Shown here: one piece after another, positions 7,371 to 15,233 of the stretch
Layout of the letters: every line of letters starts with the position of its first letter
Position numbering within the stretch: the stretch's first letter is position 1
From: CAWCTD01 sp963798455
GTDB lineage: Bacteria; Acidobacteriota; Terriglobia; Bryobacterales; Bryobacteraceae
Assembly (NCBI GenBank): GCA_963798455.1
Contig: CAWCTD010000003.1
Span: 2,604,001-2,668,000 of the forward strand
DNA: 64,000 bases
Direction of reading: 5' to 3'
The notes under the pieces: generated by a model
What the model saw: only the letters and a program-made list of their open reading frames with translations
Databases searched by the model: none
Told to the model about the DNA's origin: nothing
Program-made: the position numbers and the translations under genes

Positions 7371-8864
7371 ATGATTCACATTCCTACCAGCAATCTGTCT
7401 AGGCGCAAGATGCTGTGGCGCGCAGCCGCAGCCAGTGGATTGGGCGCCATTTTCAAGATGACGGAGAACCCCGCCGCGGGCCAAGCCAGGGGAGGTGGGC
7501 AGGCACCGGGGCGCGGAGGCGCGCCTGGCCCCGGCATGGGACGCGGGGGATTTGGCGGACGGGGCGGTATTGTCCAATTGCCCCCTGTCAGCAAGTTATC
7601 CGCGCCCAGCGATCTGAGGATCACCGACATGCGGTGCCTCAGGATCGCCGCGAACTTCGATTACCCCATTATCCGCATCGACACCAATCAGGGCGTGTAT
7701 GGCCTGGGAGAAGTTCGGGACGCGGGCAGCGAGAATTCGGCCCTCGCCATGAAGCCCTTTCTGATCGGCAGGAATCCGCTGGACTTCGATAACCTGATGA
7801 GTTTGGTGCTGCCGTATGCCGGTTCCGGCCGCGCGGGCGGCGCCTACAGCGCCATCGACCTTGCCCTGAACGACATCACCGGCAAAGTCTATGGCATCCC
7901 CGTGTGGCGGCTCTTGGGCAATAAGAGGCGCGCGACGGTGCGTATGTACTGCGACACCACAGGCACCGCCGACCCCAAGGTGTACGCCGAGCGGATGCTG
8001 GCCCGCAAGAGACTGGGATTCACCTTCTTCAAGATGGATGTGACCGTCAACTGGATCAGCGACAACGGCAAGAGGACCGACACTATCGACCCCACCAGCG
8101 GCATCCCGACCGACAAGGGTCTGGCATACGGCGCCGCGCTGATCGCGGCCGTGCGCGACGCCATCGGCGCGGACGCGCCGCTCTCCGTGGATGCTTCCAG
8201 CATGCGGTGCAACACGGTCCCCGACGGAATTCGCGCGGGCAGGGCCTTCGAGAAATTCAACCTGGCGTGGCTGGAAGATTTGTTCGGCACCGGCGGCTTC
8301 GGGCGCTGGAGGGACTTCAAGGCGATCAAGGCGAACACGACCACGAAGCTGCTGACAGGCGAGGATGCCTTTGGCCTGGAGGCGCCGATAGGGTTCAAGC
8401 AACTGATCGACAATCGCGCCATTGATGTCATCCATTGCGATCACGGGACCTCCGGGGGCTGCCGCTTAACGAAACGCATCGCGGACTACGCATGGAACGA
8501 GCAGGAGATACCCACGGCCATACACATGGCCGGGTCCCCGCTGGCCACCATGGGTGCGGTTCATACGGCCGCCACGCTGGCCAATTTTGTAGCCATGGAA
8601 TGCCACGCCGTGGATTTCATCTCCTGGTGGCAGGAACTCGTCACGGGGGTCACGCAACCAATCATCAAAGACGGCTACATCACGGTTCCGGACGCGCCGG
8701 GCTTGGGCGTGGAACTGAACGAGCCGGTGGTGAAGGAGCACTTGCGCTATCCAGGCTACTTCGAGCCGAACGCCCAGGTGGATCCAAACCGTCCAGCCGG
8801 CGGGCCATGGCCGCACTTCGACGTGAACGGTAAGTGGGTGAACGAGAGGGAGTCGAACTACTGA
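7371..8864 (+). CDS. Tat-exported mandelate racemase/muconate lactonizing enzyme-family protein (enolase superfamily)
   Basis: 497 residues from the ATG at 7371, chosen over an in-frame ATG at 7320 because AAGGGGA precedes it and because the Tat signal SRRKMLWRAAAASGLG then lies at the N-terminus. A Gly/Arg-rich linker (residues 43-70) leads into an enolase-superfamily capping domain (ITDMRCLRIAANFDYP..., GVYGLGEVRDAG) and barrel. Barrel signals include FFKMDVTVNW, where an acid/base lysine is expected, metal-ligand-like acidic positions in PLSVDASS, AWLEDLF and LTGEDAFG, and a C-terminal H-containing strand (AIDVIHCDHGTSGG). The family abstracts a proton alpha to a carboxylate, typically dehydrating or racemising sugar acids; the substrate is not predictable. 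It is a single gene, divergent from the LPS operon. Confidence 0.85.
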   Translation: MIHIPTSNLSRRKMLWRAAAASGLGAIFKMTENPAAGQARGGGQAPGRGGAPGPGMGRGGFGGRGGIVQLPPVSKLSAPSDLRITDMRCLRIAANFDYPIIRIDTNQGVYGLGEVRDAGSENSALAMKPFLIGRNPLDFDNLMSLVLPYAGSGRAGGAYSAIDLALNDITGKVYGIPVWRLLGNKRRATVRMYCDTTGTADPKVYAERMLARKRLGFTFFKMDVTVNWISDNGKRTDTIDPTSGIPTDKGLAYGAALIAAVRDAIGADAPLSVDASSMRCNTVPDGIRAGRAFEKFNLAWLEDLFGTGGFGRWRDFKAIKANTTTKLLTGEDAFGLEAPIGFKQLIDNRAIDVIHCDHGTSGGCRLTKRIADYAWNEQEIPTAIHMAGSPLATMGAVHTAATLANFVAMECHAVDFISWWQELVTGVTQPIIKDGYITVPDAPGLGVELNEPVVKEHLRYPGYFEPNAQVDPNRPAGGPWPHFDVNGKWVNERESNY

Positions 8865-8901
8865 TCCGAAGGTATTCTATACACGGCGTCTTGAACCATT
8901 G

Positions 8902-8988
8902 CGCCTAGCCGGGCTCCGTGTCTTCTTCCGCGGCCGGCATGACACTGCAATTGAGATCCTCACCCTTCGACAGCAAGTCGCCGTGCTC
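8902..8988 (+). pseudogene. N-terminal scrap of an integrase-core transposase, related to the IS at 46.8 kb
   Basis: About 29 codons read LRVFFRGRHDTAIEILTLRQQVAVL. This is clearly homologous to the N-terminus of the transposase at 46815 (VRVFLRSRGDTFLEVLAQRQQVAVL), at both protein and DNA level. The similarity stops abruptly after VAVL, and no integrase core follows. It lies between the enolase-superfamily gene and rfaE2, and is evidence that this IS family was once inserted here too. Confidence 0.65.
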
Positions 8989-9044
8989 CCGTTGACCGCG
9001 CGGGGCAACCCCGACTGGGACGTTACAATGGAGAAGGACGAGCC

Positions 9045-9533
9045 GTGGGTGAGTTCTACACACGCGAGCAACTGGTGGCGGCGCGGGCGGTCTGGAAGAG
9101 CGCCGGGCGGCGGGTCGTATTCACCAACGGATGCTACGACATCCTGCACCCCGGCCACATCCGGCTCATCGAACGGGCGCGGTCCATGGGAGATCTGCTG
9201 ATCCTGGCGTTGAACACGGATGCGGGGGTACGCCGGCTGAAAGGCCCTTCCCGGCCCCTGATCGCGGAGCAGGAGCGCGTTGCTCTGGCCCTCGCGCTGG
9301 AGGCGGTGGACGCCGTCACCCTTTTCGATGAGGACACGCCGCGCGAGTTGATCGCAGCGGTCTTACCCGATGTCTTGATCAAAGGCGCCGATTGGGCCCA
9401 TTTCATCGCCGGCCGCGAGGAGGTCGAAGCCGCCGGAGGCCAGGTGCTGGCCCTGCGCCTGGAGCCCGGCTATTCGACCACGGGGATCGTGGAAGAGATG
9501 CTTGCGCGTCGAGCGGACACAAACCAGCCTTGA
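9045..9533 (+). CDS. rfaE2: D-glycero-beta-D-manno-heptose 1-phosphate adenylyltransferase
   Basis: 162 residues, equivalent to the C-terminal domain of HldE as a stand-alone protein. It activates heptose 1-phosphate with ATP to ADP-heptose, the donor for the heptosyltransferases encoded at 4.7 and 6.1 kb. The nucleotidyltransferase fold is complete: FTNGCYDILHPGHIRLIERA with intact HxGH, LALNTDAGVRRLKGPSRPL, a helix ERVALALALEAVDAVTLFDEDTP, and the C-terminal STTGIVEEM matching the ISSTxxR-type signature. The GTG at 9045 is preceded by GGAGAAGGA. Its stop overlaps the TTG start of mfd. Confidence 0.92.
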   Translation: MGEFYTREQLVAARAVWKSAGRRVVFTNGCYDILHPGHIRLIERARSMGDLLILALNTDAGVRRLKGPSRPLIAEQERVALALALEAVDAVTLFDEDTPRELIAAVLPDVLIKGADWAHFIAGREEVEAAGGQVLALRLEPGYSTTGIVEEMLARRADTNQP

Positions 9534-12500
9534 CTCATCCGGTAATTCGCGACCTGTTCAGCAGCCTGGGGCGCCATGCGTCGTTTCAGGAGCTCCTGCG
9601 CCGGCTTCAGACCGATGAGGCCCCGCGGCTGAGCCTGTCGGGGCTCACACCCACGGCCAAGGCTCTTTATACCGTGCTCCTCTGGCAGGCCACGGAGCGG
9701 CCGCTTCTGGTCGTGGTCGAGGGCCCGAAAGAGGCGGAATCGCTGACCGAATCGGTTCTGACCTTCTTCGATCTGCTCGCCTCGGATCGATCCCAAAGCC
9801 GGCCGCAGCTCTTGCCGGCCTTGGACGTCCTGCCGTCCCAGCGCCTCTCTCCGCACAGCGAGATCAGCGAGGAACGGGCCGTCGCGCTGTGGCGCCTGGC
9901 GGCCGAGCGGGTGCCGGTGACCATCGCGCCGGTCGCCTCGGCGTTGCTGCGCACCGACACGGCCGATTTCTACCGCCAGCTCGCCCTGACGCTGCACAGC
10001 GGTGAAGAGGCGCCTTTCGACGAGGTGATCGCACACCTGAGAAGCATCGGCTACGAGCAGCGCGATCCGGTGGAGATGGTCGGCGAGTTCTCGGTGAGGG
10101 GCGGAATCCTGGACGTTTTCTCGCCGGAATCGCCGAGACCGGTGCGCCTCGAGTTCCTCGGGGACTTGATCGAATCGATGCGCCTGTTCGACGTCGAGAG
10201 CCAGCGGTCGGTGCTTAAGGTCGAGCACTGCACCCTGCTGCCCTTGCTGGAGCATCCCAGCTCACCCGAGCTTCTAGCCAGACTCCGGGAACTCGCCGGC
10301 CGGGAGCTGGCGCCGGGAGAGGAGGAGACCTTCCCCGGATGGGAGTTCTTGACCCCGCTGGCGAGGCCGCGCCGGGGCACGCTGGCTTCGTTGATGGACA
10401 GGCCGGTCATCGTGTGGGACGAGCCCGAACGCCTGAAGGCGGCAGCGGAAAAGCTGTGGGAGCGGCTGGAGCGGGGCACGGTGTCTCACATCTGCCCTCC
10501 CGATCAGCTATTCCTCCGATGGGGAGAGTGGGAGACGGGTCTCGAGAGCGCGGCGCAAGTGCTCCTGTCGGAAATCACGCTGGCCGCGCGGCAACCGGAG
10601 TGGCAGCTCCGCTCCAGGCCCTCGATGGCCTTCCACGGCAATATGCCGGTTGCGGTCGCCGAGGTGCGCAACATCGTCGAGAAGGGCGGCCGCGCGGTCT
10701 TCTTCGCCGCCACGAACGGGGAACTGGAACGGCTGGCCGACATCTTCCAGGAATACGCGGTCCCGTTCCAGCTCGGACGCGAACCCTCCGGCGAGGCGTC
10801 CCAATTCTTGGCTGAGCGCGCCTACCTGGCCGGGTCGGTGGCGAGCACATTCCTGCTGAAGGGACAGATCCGCCGGGGGGCGGTGTTCCTCGATCCGCTG
10901 GTGGCGGTGTACGGGTCGGAAGACCTGTTCGACGCCTCCGAGCTTGTCGCCCGGCCCTCAGTCAGGAGGGCTGCCGGGGCCTTCACGGCGGACCTGGCGG
11001 ATTTGAAACCGGGCGACTACGCGGTTCACTCGCAGCACGGCGTGGGACGGTTCCTCGGCCTGCGCGAGATTTCCCAAAGCGGCGAGACCCTGGACTACAT
11101 GCTGCTCGAGTACGCCGGGGAGGCCAAGCTCTACGTGCCTCTGACCAGGATGGACCTGGTCCAGAGGTTCCGCGGCGCCGGCGACGGTGCACCCGCCGTG
11201 GACAAACTCGGCGGCGTCACCTGGGAGCGCACGAAGAAGCGCGTCAAGGCCAGGATGCGGGACATGGCCGAAGAGCTTCTCAAGCTGTATGCGGGGCGCA
11301 AGCTGGCAGAGGGCTTCGCCTTCTCCCGAGACAGCAACTGGCAGCGCGAATTCGAGGACGCCTTCGAATTCACCGAAACCCGGGACCAGCTCACGGCGGC
11401 CCAGGAGGTCAAGCGGGACATGGAGAACCCTCAGCCCATGGACCGCCTCCTCTGCGGGGACGTGGGCTTCGGCAAGACCGAGGTCGCCATGAGAGCCGCG
11501 TTCAAGGCTCTGGCCGACGGCCGCCAGGTGGCGGTGCTCGCGCCCACCACCGTCCTCTCGTTCCAGCACTTCGAGACCTTCAAGCGCCGCTTCGCGCCGT
11601 TCCCCGTGCGCGTGGAGATGCTCAGCCGCTTTGTCCCCTTGAACGAGCGCAAGGTGGTGCTGGCCGACTTGGCCGCCGGCAAGGTGGACATCGTCATCGG
11701 CACTCACCGGATGCTGTCCCAGGACGTGGAGTTCCGCGACCTCGGCCTGCTGATCGTGGATGAGGAGCAGCGTTTCGGGGTGCGGCACAAGGAGCGGCTC
11801 AAACAGATCAAGAAAAACGTCGACGTGCTCACCATGACCGCCACGCCCATCCCGCGGACCTTGCACATGTCGCTGCTGGGACTGCGGGACATGTCGGTGA
11901 TCGAGACGCCTCCCAAGGACCGGCTGGCTATCCACACCGTGGTCGCGCCCTACGACCCCGACCTCATCCGCCAGGCCATCGAGTTGGAGATCGGCCGTGG
12001 GGGCCAGATCTACTTTGTTCACAACCGGGTGGAATCGATCTGGTCGCGCGCGGCCGAGATCCAGCGGCTGGTTCCCGAGTGCCGGATCGCCGTGGGCCAC
12101 GGCCAGATGGGCGAATCGCAACTGGAGAAGGCCATGATCGGGTTCATGCGTCACGACTACGACCTTCTGTTGTGCACGACCATCATCGAAAACGGCCTGG
12201 ACATTCCCCTGGCGAACACGATGGTGGTGGATAACTCCCAGAACTATGGCCTCTCGGAACTTTACCAGTTGCGCGGCCGGGTCGGCAGATCCAACCGGCG
12301 GGCCTACGCCTACCTGCTGGTTCCCTCCGAGAAAGAACTGAGCGAGACCGCCCGGAAGAGGCTGGCGGCGTTGAAGGAGTTCAGCGAACTCGGCGCCGGG
12401 TTCAAGATTGCGGCGCTGGATTTGGAACTCCGGGGCGCCGGCAATCTTTTGGGCGGGGAGCAGCACGGGCACATCAACGCCGTGGGCTTCGACATGTATC

Positions 12501-12997
12501 TGAAGCTGTTGGAGGAGACGGTCCACGAGCTGAAGGGTGAGGAGGTGCCGCTCGAGGTCCGCACCAGCATGAACCTCGGGCTGGACATTCGTATTCCGAC
12601 CGAGTACGTGTCCGAGGAGCATCAGCGGCTGAGGGCTTACAAGCGTATCGCCGAAGCGACGGACAGGGACAAAGCGCAGTCGATCCTGGCGGAACTGACT
12701 GACCGCTACGGGCCCGCGCCAGAGGCGGTCTCGAACTTGATCGAGTTCTCGGTGCTGAAGACTGAGGCCGAACGGCTTGGCGTCGAATCCATCGACCGGC
12801 GCCAGGGCTTCCTGAACATCCGGTTTCACCCTGACTCCCGCGTGGACCCCGCGCGCCTGATGGACCTGGTGCGGCGGACGCAGGGGGCGCAGTTCACGCC
12901 GGCGGGAGTGCTCCGCCTGCCCGCGGATGGAGCCGGGAAAGCCTCGGCGGTGCTGAGTGGCCTGAGGGAGTGCCTGGGGCTGCTTTCAACCCGTTGA
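9530..12997 (+). CDS. mfd: Transcription-repair coupling factor Mfd
   Basis: 1155 residues, normal for Mfd. It displaces RNA polymerase stalled at lesions and recruits UvrA. Domains in order: UvrB-like N-terminal module (about 1-350), RNA-polymerase-interaction domain (about 480-560, GDYAVHSQHGVGRFLGL), superfamily 2 translocase with Walker A GDVGFGKTEVAMRA (about 645), DEEQ box LIVDEEQRFGV (about 742), TATPIPRT (motif III), FVHNRVESI and GRVGRSNRRAYAYL (motif VI), then the C-terminal TRCF domain. The TTG at 9530 overlaps the rfaE2 stop and gives the expected N-terminus MTHPVIRDLFSS; the frame is open further upstream but that part is rfaE2 shadow. Coupling to rfaE2 is by overlap only. Confidence 0.96.
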   Translation: MTHPVIRDLFSSLGRHASFQELLRRLQTDEAPRLSLSGLTPTAKALYTVLLWQATERPLLVVVEGPKEAESLTESVLTFFDLLASDRSQSRPQLLPALDVLPSQRLSPHSEISEERAVALWRLAAERVPVTIAPVASALLRTDTADFYRQLALTLHSGEEAPFDEVIAHLRSIGYEQRDPVEMVGEFSVRGGILDVFSPESPRPVRLEFLGDLIESMRLFDVESQRSVLKVEHCTLLPLLEHPSSPELLARLRELAGRELAPGEEETFPGWEFLTPLARPRRGTLASLMDRPVIVWDEPERLKAAAEKLWERLERGTVSHICPPDQLFLRWGEWETGLESAAQVLLSEITLAARQPEWQLRSRPSMAFHGNMPVAVAEVRNIVEKGGRAVFFAATNGELERLADIFQEYAVPFQLGREPSGEASQFLAERAYLAGSVASTFLLKGQIRRGAVFLDPLVAVYGSEDLFDASELVARPSVRRAAGAFTADLADLKPGDYAVHSQHGVGRFLGLREISQSGETLDYMLLEYAGEAKLYVPLTRMDLVQRFRGAGDGAPAVDKLGGVTWERTKKRVKARMRDMAEELLKLYAGRKLAEGFAFSRDSNWQREFEDAFEFTETRDQLTAAQEVKRDMENPQPMDRLLCGDVGFGKTEVAMRAAFKALADGRQVAVLAPTTVLSFQHFETFKRRFAPFPVRVEMLSRFVPLNERKVVLADLAAGKVDIVIGTHRMLSQDVEFRDLGLLIVDEEQRFGVRHKERLKQIKKNVDVLTMTATPIPRTLHMSLLGLRDMSVIETPPKDRLAIHTVVAPYDPDLIRQAIELEIGRGGQIYFVHNRVESIWSRAAEIQRLVPECRIAVGHGQMGESQLEKAMIGFMRHDYDLLLCTTIIENGLDIPLANTMVVDNSQNYGLSELYQLRGRVGRSNRRAYAYLLVPSEKELSETARKRLAALKEFSELGAGFKIAALDLELRGAGNLLGGEQHGHINAVGFDMYLKLLEETVHELKGEEVPLEVRTSMNLGLDIRIPTEYVSEEHQRLRAYKRIAEATDRDKAQSILAELTDRYGPAPEAVSNLIEFSVLKTEAERLGVESIDRRQGFLNIRFHPDSRVDPARLMDLVRRTQGAQFTPAGVLRLPADGAGKASAVLSGLRECLGLLSTR

Positions 12998-13169
12998 CTC
13001 CCCTGCGCCCGTTGCCGGTTCGCGGTGGAGCCGACCGGCATCGCGCCTCAATAGTTCGCGATCCCGGCGAAAGAAGCAGGCTCCACCAAACTCTTGAGCC
13101 GGCCACGGTTTGAGGTTTATCTCGACAAGGTCTTCGACTTCTTTGGCCTCGCTCAAGCGATGACGGAAG

Positions 13170-13268
13170 GACGTCACCCTCCTCGACGAGATCCTTCTCG
13201 AAACTGGCGCGTTCTACGTGATGGATCGCGGCTACGTGGAAGCTTTGCCGGAGCATGGCCAACAGTAA
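13170..13268 (+). pseudogene. Scrap of an IS4-family transposase
   Basis: Thirty-two codons and a stop read DVTLLDEILLETGAFYVMDRGY. This corresponds to the IS4-family block in which a conserved aspartate is followed by P-G-A-F-Y-x-M-D-R-G-Y. No further transposase sequence is visible on either side in any frame. It lies in the 483-base non-coding stretch between mfd and the cytochrome gene; nothing else in that stretch is recognisable. The family assignment is from motif memory. Confidence 0.6.
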
Positions 13269-13480
13269 CAACCCTCCGCCCAGTGCAGCTGGTAAGAAGA
13301 AGTAGGACGGCGCGGCAGCAGGCCCGCGAGTTCAGTGGCAAGCGCCGACGGCAAGCTGGTGGTGTGCGCATCGCTGGGATTCGGTCACCACGGAAGGCAG
13401 CCGGGAAGCGCAGAGAGTAACTCCCCCGGGCACTTCGGTTGACTTCCCCGGGCTGGCCGGATAGACTACTCCTCGACCCT

Positions 13481-14257
13481 ATGTCTGCTGCGAGAACGCA
13501 CTTATTATCAATACTTCAGATTCTGCTCGCTGCCTCCTGCGCCGGGGCCGCGAAGGATTCCTGCTTCGAATGCCACAGCGTCCAGGAAGGCATGAGCGTC
13601 ATCTTTAAGGATGACATCCACTACAAGTACGGGATCAGTTGCGCAGATTGCCATGGAGGCGACCCGAAAGAGGACGACGGGAATGTGTCCATGAACGCCA
13701 GCCGCGGCTTCAAGGTCCGCGTCACGCGAGAGGACACGCCGGAGTACTGCGGGCGCTGCCACAGCGACGCCGCCTTCATCCGTAAGTACAAGCCGGGACA
13801 GCGGGTCGATCAGCTTGCCCTGTATCGCAAGAGTGTCCACGGCGAGGAGCTCGCCAAGGGGAACAAGAAGACGGCGTACTGTGTCGACTGCCACAGCGTC
13901 CACGACATTCGGGCGGTGGACGACCCGCAGTCGCCCGTGTACCCGTCTAAGCTTGCCGCCAAGTGCGGCGCCTGCCACGGCGAGATCGCGGACATGTTCG
14001 CCCAAAGCCCGCACGCCAAGGTCTTTACGACATCCAGCATGGCTGCCTGCTCGGTGTGCCATTCCAGCCATGGCACCGAGCGAACCAGCGTCGCCACGCT
14101 GACCGGCGCCAAGCCTGTCTGCGCACGATGCCACTCGGCGGACTCGGCCGGAGGAAGAGCGGCGACCGCCATGGCCAAGAGCATCACGGGCCTCGCGCCC
14201 GAGGCCCAGCGCGCGAGCGCCCGCAAGGCCGCGCACGCTCTGAAACTGGCGCCCTGA
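13481..14257 (+). CDS. Exported seven-haem cytochrome c
   Basis: 258 residues from the ATG at 13481 (the frame is open to 13439, but the later start places the signal peptide LLSILQILLAASCAGA at the N-terminus). Seven CXXCH haem sites are present: CFECH, CADCH, CGRCH, CVDCH, CGACH, CSVCH and CARCH. Spaced pairs and extra histidines (KSVHGEEL, SPHAKVF, SSHGTER) supply distal ligands, as in NapC/NrfB-type multihaem electron carriers. The protein is therefore a periplasmic electron carrier; partner and acceptor are unknown. It stands alone, flanked by an IS4 scrap upstream and an aldo/keto reductase 57 bases downstream. Confidence 0.88.
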   Translation: MSAARTHLLSILQILLAASCAGAAKDSCFECHSVQEGMSVIFKDDIHYKYGISCADCHGGDPKEDDGNVSMNASRGFKVRVTREDTPEYCGRCHSDAAFIRKYKPGQRVDQLALYRKSVHGEELAKGNKKTAYCVDCHSVHDIRAVDDPQSPVYPSKLAAKCGACHGEIADMFAQSPHAKVFTTSSMAACSVCHSSHGTERTSVATLTGAKPVCARCHSADSAGGRAATAMAKSITGLAPEAQRASARKAAHALKLAP

Positions 14258-14314
14258 CCGCGATAAGGGCGGCGCGTCCTGTGTTAATCTGATTTGTATC
14301 TGCTGGGAGGGACA

Positions 14315-15181
14315 ATGTCTCGCACGAATCGACGTGAGTTCTTCCGGAGGTCTTTGGCCGTGGGCGCTGCCGCGGCTCTGCCGGTGAGAGCTTTGCCGGC
14401 GCAAGTTCGTCGCGCCAATGACGTGATTGAACTTGGGCCCGCAAAGGTGAGGGTATCGCGGCTGGGCGTGGGCACGGGCACCTTCGGCGGCGGAAGGAGT
14501 TCCAACCAGATGCGCAAGCTGGGCGCCGACGGCGTTGCGGACCTGTGGTGGAACGCTTACGACAACGGTGTCTTCTTCTGGGACACCGCCGACGGTTACG
14601 GCAGTCACGACGCCATCAAGGTCGCCTTGAAGAAAGTCCCGCGCGAGAAGGTCACCATCATGACCAAGGCCGACTCCCGCACCGCCGAGCAGATCAAGGC
14701 CGACCTCGAGCGCTTCCGGCAGGAGATGGGCACGGACTATATCGATATCGTCCTGCTCCACTCGAGGATGAGCCCGCAGTGGGAGGAGTTGGACAAGGGT
14801 CTCATGGACGTGCTGTCCGAGGCCAAACAGAAGAAGACCGTGCGCACCGTCGGGATCAGTTGCCATTCGGTAGCAGCCATGCAATTGGCGGCGAAGAGCA
14901 AGTGGCTGGAAGTCTGTCTGTGCCGGATCAATCCCGCCGGTATCCGCATGGATGCCCCGCCCGAGAAGGTGCTGCCCATCATGGCGGAGATGAAAGCCAA
15001 CGGCAAGGGGCTCATCGGCATGAAGATCCTGGGCGAGGGCCAGTTGCGCGACCGGGTGGAGGAGGCCCTGCGGTTCGCCCTGACCAAGGACGCGGTTCAC
15101 GCCTTCACCCTCGGCATGGAAAGCCGGGACGAGCTCAAGGACAACCTCGAGCGCATTGCGAGGATCTCCCAGGAAGCGTGA
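14315..15181 (+). CDS. Tat-exported aldo/keto reductase
   Basis: 288 residues from the ATG at 14315, which has GGAGGG nine bases upstream; an in-frame TTG at 14294 lacks a site. The N-terminus NRREFFRRSLAVGAAAALP is a twin-arginine signal. Aldo/keto reductase features: VSRLGVGTGTFGG, FFWDTADGYGSHDAI (catalytic Asp and Tyr), KVTIMTKADS (catalytic Lys), DYIDIVLLHSRM (the His position) and TVGISCHSVAAMQLA. The family reduces carbonyls with NADPH; Tat-exported members are common in Acidobacteriota and Planctomycetota and their substrates are mostly unknown. Single gene, 52 bases before the permease gene. Confidence 0.9.
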   Translation: MSRTNRREFFRRSLAVGAAAALPVRALPAQVRRANDVIELGPAKVRVSRLGVGTGTFGGGRSSNQMRKLGADGVADLWWNAYDNGVFFWDTADGYGSHDAIKVALKKVPREKVTIMTKADSRTAEQIKADLERFRQEMGTDYIDIVLLHSRMSPQWEELDKGLMDVLSEAKQKKTVRTVGISCHSVAAMQLAAKSKWLEVCLCRINPAGIRMDAPPEKVLPIMAEMKANGKGLIGMKILGEGQLRDRVEEALRFALTKDAVHAFTLGMESRDELKDNLERIARISQEA

Positions 15182-15233
15182 TTTGACGGTTGCGCCCAGC
15201 CGCCGTCGGGTGTAATATTCCCATAAGACGTTT

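Noticed and set aside
10958..12829. Long minus-strand open frame inside mfd
   Set aside because: Composition reads as antisense of mfd (His/Asp/Leu-rich strings without family motifs).
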